Shown one piece after another: positions 16,374 to 23,951 of a stretch of 64,000 bases of DNA. A program made the position numbers and the translations under genes. The notes under the pieces were generated by a model, which worked only from the letters and a program-made list of their open reading frames with translations, was not told the origin of the DNA and made no database searches. The stretch's first letter is position 1, and the number at the start of each line of letters is the position of its first letter. The stretch spans positions 124,001-188,000 of the forward strand of contig NZ_JBFRGR010000006.1 of NCBI RefSeq assembly GCF_052115445.1, written 5' to 3'. This DNA is from Paenibacillus_E sp052115445 (lineage in GTDB: Bacteria > Bacillota > Bacilli > Paenibacillales > NBRC-103111).

Positions 16374-17203
16374 TTTATGCCAGTGATTTAGATCAGACCT
16401 TAATCTACTCCCAACCAGCAGAGCGAGCGGAGCATTTGGGGGAACGTATCATGGTTGCCGAGCTGATCGATGGCAAAGTGAGATCTTATATGTCCTCCAG
16501 CACGTATCAACGGTTACAAGAGCTGATGAATGAACTCATTTTCATCCCTGTGACAACGCGAACGATTGCCCAATATGAGCGAATACATCTCATCAGTCAA
16601 ATTCTGAAACCCCAATATGCGGTTACAAGCAACGGGGGGAATATGTTGATCGATGGCAAAGTGGATACGGAATGGCGAGATCTCGTTAGGACCCGTGTTA
16701 GCGAGACGAGTGCTCCTGTCGAGGATGTCCTGCCTGTCATGCAGGCAGTGCTGCAGCAGGATTGGTTGATTAGCTCGAGCTTCTGCGATGAGTTATTCTA
16801 CTCGCATATCGTCGAGCGCGACCGCATGCCTGTGCAGGAAATAGCCGATTTGAGCAAACTGTTGAAGAGTAAGGGCTGGCGCACTTCTGTTCAAGGTAGG
16901 AAGGTCTACATTGTCCCTGAGGCCGTGAGCAAGGGGGCAGCAGTTGCTCATCTGAAGCAAATACTTGATGGTCGGAAAGTCATTGCTTCCGGTGACTCCC
17001 TGCTGGATCAGAGCTTGTTAGACATCGCTGATTATGCGATTGCTCCAGGTCATGGAGAGTTATTCCGCCAAGAGCAAATGACCCCGTCTGGGATATACAG
17101 ATTTACGGAGGAATCCGGCATTTTTGCAGCTGATGACATCACCGCATTTGTTCATTCCACACATAGCGAGCATCGAAAGTTGCTCATAAAGGAGCCCTCA
17201 TGA
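16370..17203 (+). CDS. HAD-superfamily phosphatase of the Ter-linked pathway
   Basis: All four HAD motifs are present in this 277-residue protein: I, YASDLDQTLIYS with nucleophile Asp6 and acid/base Asp8; II, FIPVTTRT (about 60); III, SKGAAVAHL with the conserved Lys; IV, ASGDSLLDQSLL. The insertion between II and III is of the sucrose-phosphatase/Cof type, so a small sugar or nucleotide phosphate is the likely substrate. The start is ATG 16370, overlapping the StiP stop as ATGA, with AAAGGGG upstream. The following ATP-grasp ATG overlaps its stop. It would dephosphorylate an intermediate made by the two PRTases. Confidence 0.88.
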   Translation: MIYASDLDQTLIYSQPAERAEHLGERIMVAELIDGKVRSYMSSSTYQRLQELMNELIFIPVTTRTIAQYERIHLISQILKPQYAVTSNGGNMLIDGKVDTEWRDLVRTRVSETSAPVEDVLPVMQAVLQQDWLISSSFCDELFYSHIVERDRMPVQEIADLSKLLKSKGWRTSVQGRKVYIVPEAVSKGAAVAHLKQILDGRKVIASGDSLLDQSLLDIADYAIAPGHGELFRQEQMTPSGIYRFTEESGIFAADDITAFVHSTHSEHRKLLIKEPS

Positions 17204-18222
17204 AAAAAGTATGGTTTAACCGCTGGTTCTCTGTTGCTTATCATTACATGAACAGCATCCGTAATAATGAGGATGGGGCTCAGTTTAAGATGTATGCAAC
17301 GCATCCGGATCGTACCCACATGGCGCTGCAAGCAGCGGACTTTGCAGATACAGAGCCTGTTCTTGGCGATGACGACTATGTGGAATTTGCCCTGAATTTT
17401 TGTAAACAGCATGGGATTGATGTGTTTATTCCTAGGCTGCATATGTATGCGATTGCCAAACATATCGATGAGTTTGAGAAAATAGGTACACGCGTAACGG
17501 TGTGTCGTGATCTGGAGCTCTTAGAAAATCTCATGGAAAAGCAGAAATTTTACGAGTCCATCCGGCCTAAGGGGATCGTCGCGATTCCGGATTATCATGT
17601 GGTGAATACGGCTGAGCAGTTTCTTAAAGCGCATGATGCGCTTACTGCGGCTGGGCATGGCGTCTGCATGAAGCCAACGAATGGTGAGGGCGGCAATGGA
17701 TTTCGGATTATCAGCAATAAGCGAAATGCGCTCACTGATATGTTTGGACCGGTTATGCCGTATCTCACGAAAGAGCAAGCCTACCAGAACTTATCGACTG
17801 TGGAACGATTTGATGACGTCATGGTTATGGAAGTACTGGGTGGCCATGAATACAGCATCGATTGCTTAGCTTCCGCGTCTGGTGAGCTTCTTGCGGCTGT
17901 CCCGCGTCGTAAGGCGGATGGACGATTGAGGCTATTGGAGGAAGTGCCAGAGCTGATTGAACTTGCTAATCGGGTAGCTGCTACCTACCGCATTCCGTTC
18001 AATTATAATATTCAAGTCAAATACAATCAGGATGTACCGAAGCTGTTGGAAATTAATCCGCGGATGTCAGGCGGTTTACATGTCACTTGTTTATCGGGCA
18101 TTAACTTCCCGTATTTAGCTGTGAAATCACTGCTTGGTGAACAGGTTGAGGTCCAAAAGCCAACCTTCGGCCTATTGGCAAGCCATATTGAGCAATATGT
18201 TATTATGAATCTCGGTGAATAA
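17200..18222 (+). CDS. ATP-grasp ligase of the Ter-linked pathway
   Basis: The 340-residue protein has the ATP-grasp layout. An N-terminal Rossmann-like part (1-100) is followed by GHGVCMKPTNGEGGNGFRII (about 150-169), the Lys plus glycine-rich nucleotide loop, then VMVMEVLGGHEYSIDCLA and the metal-binding PKLLEINPRMSGGLH (about 283-297). Such enzymes use ATP to activate a carboxylate and join it to an amine or thiol. It is the last gene of the five-gene set, coupled to the HAD gene by ATGA, and would complete the predicted metabolite by ligation. The exact substrates are unknown. Confidence 0.9.
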   Translation: MKKVWFNRWFSVAYHYMNSIRNNEDGAQFKMYATHPDRTHMALQAADFADTEPVLGDDDYVEFALNFCKQHGIDVFIPRLHMYAIAKHIDEFEKIGTRVTVCRDLELLENLMEKQKFYESIRPKGIVAIPDYHVVNTAEQFLKAHDALTAAGHGVCMKPTNGEGGNGFRIISNKRNALTDMFGPVMPYLTKEQAYQNLSTVERFDDVMVMEVLGGHEYSIDCLASASGELLAAVPRRKADGRLRLLEEVPELIELANRVAATYRIPFNYNIQVKYNQDVPKLLEINPRMSGGLHVTCLSGINFPYLAVKSLLGEQVEVQKPTFGLLASHIEQYVIMNLGE

Positions 18223-18292
18223 TCACTGCCGCGCATCATATCTTTGATAAGAGATGATCATTTCGTATCAATCAGCGAAGAGGGTGCGCGGT

Positions 18293-18394
18293 ATGATCGT
18301 AGGCGGAATTATCTTATTCGGAATTATTGTAACGCTAATCGTCATAGCAAGTGCAGAGAAAGCGGAATATGTGTCCAATTTTATCGATAAATAG
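18293..18394 (+). CDS. Small single-pass membrane peptide, 33 aa
   Basis: ATG 18293 to TAG 18394 encodes MIVGGIILFGIIVTLIVIAS followed by the hydrophilic tail AEKAEYVSNFIDK. One transmembrane helix fills residues 2-20. GAGGG lies about 8 bases upstream and a terminator starts 9 bases after the stop, which supports a real transcribed gene. I do not recognise the family. It sits between the Ter-linked operon and the ECF sigma gene. Confidence 0.55.
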   Translation: MIVGGIILFGIIVTLIVIASAEKAEYVSNFIDK

Positions 18395-18402
18395 TCATCT
18401 TT

Positions 18403-18428
18403 GAAGCCTGAAAAGGTTTCTTTTTTTT
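18403..18428 (+). terminator. Rho-independent terminator upstream of the sigma gene
   Basis: GAAGCCT (18403-18409) pairs with AGGTTTC (18414-18420) around a GAAA loop, followed by eight T. Confidence 0.85.
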
Positions 18429-18483
18429 GCTTCAATTTGGTAGAATAGAAGATAGGTAGTTTACTATGTGAAGGAGATTTAAC

Positions 18484-19092
18484 ATGCTGCAATTAAGCGA
18501 TAGTCAACTTGCAACAATGTGGAGTCAAGGAGATGCGAAAGCGTTTAATCGACTTCTGGAGCTGTATAAGGACAGAATTTATCGATTAGCTTTTCGTATG
18601 CTTCGAAATAAATCAGATTCCGAAGATGTTGTTCAGGAGACTTTTTTGCGTGCACATTTGAATTCTCATCGATTTGACGCTACCAAAAATTTCTCCAGCT
18701 GGATCTTTAGTATTGGCAAAAATGTTACGATTGATCTGATGCGGAAGAAGAAAAAAGAGCTCTCCATGGATACAAGTGGGTTTCCATCCCAAGATGAACG
18801 CCCCCTGATTGAGAAGTTGGTGAGTCATGAGAAAACGCCTGAGCTTCAGCTTATTGAACAGGAAACGTATAGCCAGGTGGAACAAATGATTCAAGATCTG
18901 CCAGACAAATACAAAGACCTCATTGTTTACAAATATTATTTGGATATGTCCTTAGAAGACATCAGTCNAGAAGTGAATTTACCTGTTTCTACGATTAAGA
19001 CGAGGCTTTTCCGTGGCCGGAATTATATCAAAAGAAAATGGGGATCCTTATTCTTCATGCTGCACAGCTTATCCACGATGATCATTTTATAA
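18484..19092 (+). CDS. SigW-like ECF RNA polymerase sigma factor
   Basis: The 202-residue protein has region 2 (about 25-95: LYKDRIYRLAFRMLRN, then SEDVVQETFLRAHLN and FSSWIFSIGKNVTIDLMRKKKK) and region 4 (about 140-190: LPDKYKDLIVYKYYLDMSLEDIS, then LPVSTIKTRLFRGRNYIKRKW). The run after region 2 and the LPDKYK motif strongly resemble Bacillus SigW. The C terminus carries about 12 extra hydrophobic residues (LFFMLHSLSTMIIL) not found in SigW. Base 18967 is N within region 4. No anti-sigma (RsiW-like) gene follows; a terminator does. It may read the SigW-type promoter before terD. Confidence 0.85.
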   Translation: MLQLSDSQLATMWSQGDAKAFNRLLELYKDRIYRLAFRMLRNKSDSEDVVQETFLRAHLNSHRFDATKNFSSWIFSIGKNVTIDLMRKKKKELSMDTSGFPSQDERPLIEKLVSHEKTPELQLIEQETYSQVEQMIQDLPDKYKDLIVYKYYLDMSLEDISXEVNLPVSTIKTRLFRGRNYIKRKWGSLFFMLHSLSTMIIL

Positions 19093-19095
19093 AGG

Positions 19096-19119
19096 TAAGC
19101 CGGTAAGGCTTATTTTTTT
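19096..19119 (+). terminator. Terminator after the ECF sigma gene
   Basis: TAAGCC (19096-19101) pairs with GGCTTA (19107-19112) around GGTAA, followed by seven T. It shows that the sigma gene is not co-transcribed with a downstream anti-sigma gene. Confidence 0.8.
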
Positions 19120-19148
19120 GCCCATTACCTTATGTTAAGGAGTTTTTC

Positions 19149-19793
19149 ATGAGTAATCTTAAATTAGATGCACCTAAAATGCCTAAAGAATTGCCCATCA
19201 TAACCTTGCAAGAAGGAAAATTTGAACCTGAAGATAGTTTTCATACTGGCATCATAAGTGATTGTATCATTGATAATCAGTCAGCCTATAAGGTCGCGTT
19301 TGATAAAGTAATTTTTCGCAATGTGACATTTACACGAATCGCGATGAAAGAAATTGAATTTACGGATGTTATTTTTGATCGATGTGATTTATCGAATGTC
19401 GACTTTACAGAAGCAACGATACATCGAACGGAATTTCGGAATTGCAAAATTATCGGCATGGATCTTACTGGATCTACATTACGAAACATCCTTTTTCAAG
19501 ATTGTTTAGGGGATTTTTCGACTTTCCGAATGGCAAATCTCAAACAAATCACGTTTCATACGTGTTCTTTAAACAACTCTGATTTTTATGAAGCGACTTT
19601 GCAAAAGCTACAATTTGAGGTTTGTCAATTAGAACAAGCACAATTTACGGGTACGAAACTGGATGGGATCGACCTCAGCACATGTGAATTTACAAGCTTA
19701 GGTGTAAGTATTGAAGATCTGCGCGGATGTATCATTTCTAGAGGACAGGCTTCGGTATTTGTAAGTCTTTTTGGGATCAAATTAAAGGAATAG
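19149..19793 (+). CDS. Pentapeptide-repeat protein
   Basis: The 214-residue protein consists mainly of pentapeptide-type A(N/D)LXX units, for example CDLSNVDFTEATIHRTEF, MDLTGSTLRNILF and CSLNNSDFYEATL, from about residue 45 to 185. This predicts a right-handed quadrilateral beta-helix. Such proteins include DNA mimics of the Qnr/MfpA type, which protect gyrase, but most have unknown roles and no specific match is claimed. The C terminus (ISRGQASVFVSLFGIKLKE) departs from the repeat. The ATG follows AAGGAGTTTTTC. It is downstream of a terminator, so it is probably transcribed on its own. Confidence 0.85.
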   Translation: MSNLKLDAPKMPKELPIITLQEGKFEPEDSFHTGIISDCIIDNQSAYKVAFDKVIFRNVTFTRIAMKEIEFTDVIFDRCDLSNVDFTEATIHRTEFRNCKIIGMDLTGSTLRNILFQDCLGDFSTFRMANLKQITFHTCSLNNSDFYEATLQKLQFEVCQLEQAQFTGTKLDGIDLSTCEFTSLGVSIEDLRGCIISRGQASVFVSLFGIKLKE

Positions 19794-19819
19794 AGGCAAG
19801 GTGAATGGAGGGGGAGACG

Positions 19820-20383
19820 GTGAAATTTGGATTTGATATTGATGATACCCTCATTAATCTAAGAGAGCATGCGTTTCATATTTATAATCAGAAGCTGCAG
19901 CAGGACATTGGGCTAGAGGTGTTTCATGCCTTGCCAACGATGGAAATTCACAGTGCTTTTGGACTAACGAAGGAAGAAGGCGGGAAGTTGTGGTACAGCC
20001 TGCGTGATGAGATTTATTATTCAGACTGTGCGTTATTCCCCCATGCGCGTGAGGTTTTGAACAAGTTGGTGGAGCAAGGTCATGAGGTGTACTACATTAC
20101 GGCTCGCGCCAAAGAACATACGGAGCGCACACGACAATGGTTGCTCGACCATGGATTCCCTGTCGTAGAGGGGCATTTTTTCTGCGGGATGAGTGATTCC
20201 GAGAAAGTACATATTATTGAGGCATTGGAGTTGGATTATTATTTTGATGATAAACCGACCGTTCTGGAGACATTAGCCCACCTGCCTGTCCGCATTTGTG
20301 TGAAGGACAGATCCTATAATCAACATCTGGAATTGCCGCGGATTACGTCTTGGGATGAGCTAGATGAGCTTATGAAGGGTTAA
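19820..20383 (+). CDS. HAD nucleotidase-like protein (NT5C/YqfW type)
   Basis: This protein of about 187 residues begins KFGFDIDDTLINLREHA, with the HAD nucleophile and acid/base Asp (DIDDT). YYITARAKEHTERTRQWL contains motif II, and YYFDDKPTVLETL provides the motif IV acidic pair. The layout matches bacterial 5'-nucleotidase, deoxy (pyrimidine) type C proteins such as B. subtilis YqfW. The likely start is GTG 19820, since GGAGGGGGAG at 19807-19816 lies just upstream and an earlier ATG at 19805 would sit on that site. It would dephosphorylate a nucleotide or similar small phosphate in the cytoplasm. Three hairpins follow. Confidence 0.8.
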   Translation: MKFGFDIDDTLINLREHAFHIYNQKLQQDIGLEVFHALPTMEIHSAFGLTKEEGGKLWYSLRDEIYYSDCALFPHAREVLNKLVEQGHEVYYITARAKEHTERTRQWLLDHGFPVVEGHFFCGMSDSEKVHIIEALELDYYFDDKPTVLETLAHLPVRICVKDRSYNQHLELPRITSWDELDELMKG

Positions 20384-20394
20384 ACAGTGAAAAG

Positions 20395-20536
20395 AGGTAC
20401 TCGCATCGTTACAAAACGATTCGAGCACCTGGCTGAAGGGAGAGCAGATCTTGCTCTCCCTCTCCAAATGTCTACATAGTCACTAACTCCAAACTTTCGT
20501 CCTCATCCAAATGATGCGGACGAAAGTTTTTTGTTT
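20395..20536 (+). other. Run of three consecutive hairpins after the nucleotidase gene
   Basis: Hairpin 1, 20395-20430: AGGT, CTCG and ATCGTT pair with AACGAT, CGAG and ACCT. Hairpin 2, 20438-20460: GGGAGAGCA/TGCTCTCCC. Hairpin 3, 20491-20529: AAACTTTCGTCC/GGACGAAAGTTT, followed by TTTGTTTTT, is a clear Rho-independent terminator. The first two lack a T-tract and are too long and well paired to be chance. The remaining bases up to the IS-like left end (20537-20635) show nothing recognisable. Confidence 0.7.
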
Positions 20537-20635
20537 TTATATTGCTGCGCCATAAAAACGCCCCAGTCTCTAATTACCCACAAAACTAACGCAAGATATT
20601 TTATACTGTTCTATATCTTTCACAGCCATCTATGT

Positions 20636-21743
20636 CCACTATCCCCTTAGCTCAGAAAAATGATAATACTGTAATTTAAAAGTTGGTGATAACGAAATAA
20701 AATGAAGGAGCCTAGAAGACATAAAAATGCGAGAATTGAGTAGTGTCCTCAGAAAGATTAGTCGCTGCACTATTACTAAGAATGCATCGTTTAATCAAGT
20801 TTTCGAAAATAGGTATTTTGGAGGTAGTTAGATTAATTCGGTAGCAGAACTCGTCTAAATAGCTTTGAAGATGACGGGCGCCGATGCCATGGAAGGTAGT
20901 ATTAATCCAAGTGCTTGCTTGTTTAACAATTTCAAGTAGGGGTCGCTGCCGTTTTGGCGTATAAAATCCAGTAATCGAGTGGATCTCTTTCACAGTAGGT
21001 TCGATATGTTGCTGCTGAAAGGTGGATATGTCGCTTTTAGTAATATGTTTATTTGTAGGATGGGACGGTATAACATGTTTAATTTTGATATGCGTAGGTT
21101 CGCCTGAATCATTGAGTGATGAGCCTACGAGCAGGAGATGTTCTTGAGGATGTTTGTGGACAGTTGGATTGAAGGGTTTTCCATAGATAGCGGAGTTAAT
21201 TTGGACTGATCCTGAGAGCGGACTTTGGTTATCCGCCTGTAGGATGGAATTGCGAATTTTATGCAGGATTAGCCAGGCTGTTTTGTAAGTGACTTTAATA
21301 AGTCTTGAAAGCTCCATGGCAGTTGTACCAATATGAGTACGCGAAAATAGGAAAATTGCCAATAACCACTTACGAAGCTCAGTTCTGGAGCCTTCCATAA
21401 TCGTTCCTGAAAGTAATGAGACTTGGAAACGACATCGGGAACATTCATACAAGGGTAAACGTCGAGTTGTAGTTACATAGGCATGACGATGTTCACAACG
21501 TGGACAATAAAAGCCTGAAGGCCATTTTGTTTGAAAAAGAAAGTCAATGCAGATATCTTCAGAGGAAAAATAATTATGAAATTGCTCGTATGACAAACTT
21601 GAAATGTCCATAATAATCCTCCCTAAAATAAATGGAATAGAAACGTTTGTTCTCTTTTTTTATTATTTTACCAAACATATGATCTGTTTTCAATGATTTG
21701 TATAAAAAAGCTGGCTTCTTTTTCTGAGTGAAGGGGATAGTGG
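20636..21743. mobile_element. IS-like element with ~24-bp terminal inverted repeats
   Basis: The left end, CCACTATCCCCTTAGCTCAG plus AAAA (20636-20659), is repeated inverted at 21720-21743 with two mismatches. The 1.1-kb unit encloses one transposase-like gene on the minus strand. The flanking 8-mers (ATCTATGT left, GGATACGG right) do not match, so no target duplication survives. The same arms recur as a 62-bp palindrome at 49315. The size and gene fit the IS1595 group; the assignment of ends is inferred from the inverted repeat. Confidence 0.6.
20712..21611 (-). CDS. IS1595-like (ISXO2-type) transposase, possibly catalytically degenerate
   Basis: The 299-residue protein has an N-terminal zinc ribbon (FYCPRCEHRHAY, then YECSRCRFQVSL, about 34-66). 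A helical region with TYKTAWLILHKIR (about 107-119) is followed by an ISXO2-like RNase-H-fold domain, and the typical C-terminal HLQSYLDEFCYRINL. In intact members the domain opens with a Val-x-Val-Asp-Glu-type motif; here the equivalent reads SVQINSAIYGKP, so the first catalytic Asp/Glu appears to be lost. The start is ATG with AGGGAGG upstream. The frame is complete, so if inactive it is from substitutions, not truncation. Alternatively the family uses a variant active site. Confidence 0.8.
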   Translation of the reverse strand: MDISSLSYEQFHNYFSSEDICIDFLFQTKWPSGFYCPRCEHRHAYVTTTRRLPLYECSRCRFQVSLLSGTIMEGSRTELRKWLLAIFLFSRTHIGTTAMELSRLIKVTYKTAWLILHKIRNSILQADNQSPLSGSVQINSAIYGKPFNPTVHKHPQEHLLLVGSSLNDSGEPTHIKIKHVIPSHPTNKHITKSDISTFQQQHIEPTVKEIHSITGFYTPKRQRPLLEIVKQASTWINTTFHGIGARHLQSYLDEFCYRINLTTSKIPIFENLIKRCILSNSAATNLSEDTTQFSHFYVF

Positions 21744-21987
21744 GGATACGGTTTGACGAGAAGAAGTAGTGGAGAGAAGGGCAGGTAGGGGGAGAGTGAT
21801 TGGGGAAGGTAGTGAGTAGGATAGGGGAGTGCAATGAGGGGGGATTTGATTAAGGGCGGCGTATGTTAGTAAGGAATGAAGGATGATGAAGGATTGGATC
21901 GTCTTTTTCAAAACATGTCCGCATAAGGTAGTACTAATGAATTATGGCGAATAAGTAGGATTTGGTCACGGAGGAAGGGGGAGAAGC
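21612..21987 (+). other. Gene-free spacer with a purine/G-rich tract
   Basis: No convincing gene is seen. The right end of the IS-like element lies at 21720-21743. From 21771 to 21845 the plus strand is almost pure purine plus T, with only two or three C and four runs of at least four G spaced by 9-18 bases. The last part carries the GGAGGAAGGGGGAG ribosome site of yunB. Confidence 0.5.
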
Positions 21988-22755
21988 ATGCTGCAGAGGC
22001 GACGATGGAGAAGCAGGCCAACTGTGAAAACAAGCCGTAAAAAGGTACTGTGGATTGGTTTGCTCATCTTAGTCTTGTTTTGCATTCAGTTTTTTATTTT
22101 TATAGAACGGAATCTAAGACCGCCTTTGATGAATCTGGCGAAGGTTAGGGTTAAGCAGATTGCAACCCAAGCGATAAATAGTGCAATCGCCGATCATGTG
22201 GCAGGGGGAACGAATGCAGAGCAATTAATTGATTGGAAAATGGATAAAAACAACAAAATTACAGGTTTTATGTTGAATTATAATGAGCATATGAGGATTA
22301 CTTCGGAGGCTATTAAAACGGTCCAAGGCGAGTTGAATAATCTGGAAAGTATTGCAGATCATATTCCCCTTGGGCAGGCTATGAATAGTGCTATTCTCGC
22401 CTCTTTTGGCCCAGATATCCCGATCAGATTACTTCCTGTTGGAAGTGTGAAGGTGGATTTAAACACACGAACTCAAAATGCTGGTATTAATATGGTGATG
22501 TTTGAGGTATATGTGCACATTGTTGCAGAGGTTTCTGTTATTATCCCTTTTGATTCAGAAACTGAAATTGTAGAGACTGAAATTCCGATTTCTTATTCGC
22601 TTGTTGTGGGGGATGTTCCTACTTATTACTATGACAATAAAGGTAATCCAGTGGGAAGTTCGAAGGATGGCAGCCCACCGAGCATAACGTTACCAACTAT
22701 TCCGCACTCAGGGGCAACGAATTCTACGCCCAAGGAGGGCATAATCAAACCATAA
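21988..22755 (+). CDS. yunB: Sporulation protein YunB
   Basis: The 255-residue protein matches YunB, a mother-cell sporulation protein needed for normal spore formation in B. subtilis. A basic N terminus (RRRWRSRPTVKTSRKK) precedes one membrane anchor (about 19-40), then an extracytoplasmic domain with VRVKQIATQAINSAIADHV and the family motif IPLGQAMNSAILASFGPDIPIRLLPVG (about 126-152 in total). The last 25 residues are a Pro/Ser-rich tail. It is convergent with a LytH-like M23 peptidase gene; in B. subtilis yunB and lytH (yunA) are also neighbours, supporting both names. GGAGGAAGGGGGAG lies upstream. Confidence 0.9.
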   Translation: MLQRRRWRSRPTVKTSRKKVLWIGLLILVLFCIQFFIFIERNLRPPLMNLAKVRVKQIATQAINSAIADHVAGGTNAEQLIDWKMDKNNKITGFMLNYNEHMRITSEAIKTVQGELNNLESIADHIPLGQAMNSAILASFGPDIPIRLLPVGSVKVDLNTRTQNAGINMVMFEVYVHIVAEVSVIIPFDSETEIVETEIPISYSLVVGDVPTYYYDNKGNPVGSSKDGSPPSITLPTIPHSGATNSTPKEGIIKP

Positions 22756-22763
22756 GCCCCAAA

Positions 22764-22800
22764 AAATAAACCCACCGTGAAGGTGGGTTTATTTCTTTTT
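22764..22800. terminator. Bidirectional terminator between yunB and the M23 gene
   Basis: AAATAAACCCACC (22764-22776) pairs with GGTGGGTTTATTT (22782-22794) around GTGAA. It has an A-run before and a T-run after. It overlaps the last codons of the minus-strand peptidase gene. Confidence 0.85.
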
Positions 22801-23835
22801 AGCTCGATCTTCGCGCTCCCATCTTCGTAAGGATGGATAGGGATCGTAGCTCCACTCTGTTGAGCCGTTATCACGGTATAATCCGAAGTGAAGATGAGGG
22901 GGAAATTTACCGGATGTACCTGGTTTTCCATAGCCGGAGCTGCCGACCCAACCGATAGTTTGTCCGGGCTTGACGATATCGTTTATTTTGAGCGTTTTTT
23001 GAAAGCCGGAAAGGTGGGCGTAGTAGTGATAAATGTTGTTGAGATCACGAATGCCAACTCGCCAGCCACCGTAGGGGTTCCATCCTTTGATTTCAACGAT
23101 ACCATAGCAAGTGCTTCTAACAGGAACACCGTAGCCAGCGAATAAATCTGTACCTTCATGAGTACGGTGCCCACCCCAGCCGCGACTATCTCCCCACGTG
23201 CTACGATAAGAATAGTCGGATGAAATTGGCAGTGGGAATGCATGAGCATTTGCTTCTAGTGTGCCCAAAGACTCATAGATCGCAGCGAATTGACGGATGC
23301 GTTCTACGCTACGTGCGTTGTGGTAATAATTCCAAAGGTTCATTTGTAAGTTATCAACTTTCGTTCCATTGTTGCCTAAGATCGCTGCCATAGCCGCTAG
23401 TACATCTAAATCGTTGGCACGGTCAGCGATGCCATCCCCCGATCCATCCCGCCCTAAGCCATGGAAGAAGGAAATCCTTATCAAATTGGAATCGTTTGGA
23501 TCTGGATTAAGCATACCCGCCCAAACAAGTTCTGAAAAATAAATATTCGTGATGCTTTGTTGAACGGTTCTTTTTTTGGCAGTGTTTATGGTTTTCTCAT
23601 ATTGATCTACAGCAGCTAGGTATGTCCAAGGAATACCCGTAAGTAAGCTTATTTTTTCAAAAAGCTCTTTTCGCTCCGATTGTGAAGGTTTGGTCGGTTG
23701 GGAGCTAGGTATTGGAGCTATCTGATCATTTGTCATAGCTGATGATACATCCATATTTGAAAAAGGCGGTAATGTGATTGTTGATAGGAGGAGGCTAAGG
23801 ACGAGAACCTTTGACCAAAATGCTCTGCTTTGCAT
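22789..23835 (-). CDS. lytH: M23-family metallopeptidase, LytH-like, secreted
   Basis: The protein of about 348 residues has an N-terminal signal sequence (FWSKVLVLSLLLSTITL), a central helical region (about 45-200) and a C-terminal LytM/M23 domain. Zinc-site motifs are visible: HRTHEGTDLFAGYG (His and Asp), YHYYAHLSG, and PPHLHFGLY with the HxH pair. M23 enzymes cut peptide bridges in peptidoglycan. B. subtilis LytH (YunA), an L-Ala-D-Glu endopeptidase shaping spore cortex, is encoded next to yunB, as here. ATG 23835 is preferred because AGGAAGG lies 9 bases before it; an ATG at 23844 abuts that site. Confidence 0.85.
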   Translation of the reverse strand: MQSRAFWSKVLVLSLLLSTITLPPFSNMDVSSAMTNDQIAPIPSSQPTKPSQSERKELFEKISLLTGIPWTYLAAVDQYEKTINTAKKRTVQQSITNIYFSELVWAGMLNPDPNDSNLIRISFFHGLGRDGSGDGIADRANDLDVLAAMAAILGNNGTKVDNLQMNLWNYYHNARSVERIRQFAAIYESLGTLEANAHAFPLPISSDYSYRSTWGDSRGWGGHRTHEGTDLFAGYGVPVRSTCYGIVEIKGWNPYGGWRVGIRDLNNIYHYYAHLSGFQKTLKINDIVKPGQTIGWVGSSGYGKPGTSGKFPPHLHFGLYRDNGSTEWSYDPYPSLRRWEREDRAKKK

Positions 23836-23951
23836 CTCTATCATCCTTCCTGAAATGTTAGTTCTTAGGATGTACGGATGTCTTGTTGTTTATCCTTCGA
23901 TCTTTCGTTACCGCGGGATATTTGCTATGATGCCAATAAGAGGTGGGAAAA

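Noticed and set aside
20628..21751. Target site duplication flanking the IS-like element
   Set aside because: The 8-mers on the two sides (ATCTATGT and GGATACGG) do not match, so no duplication is claimed.
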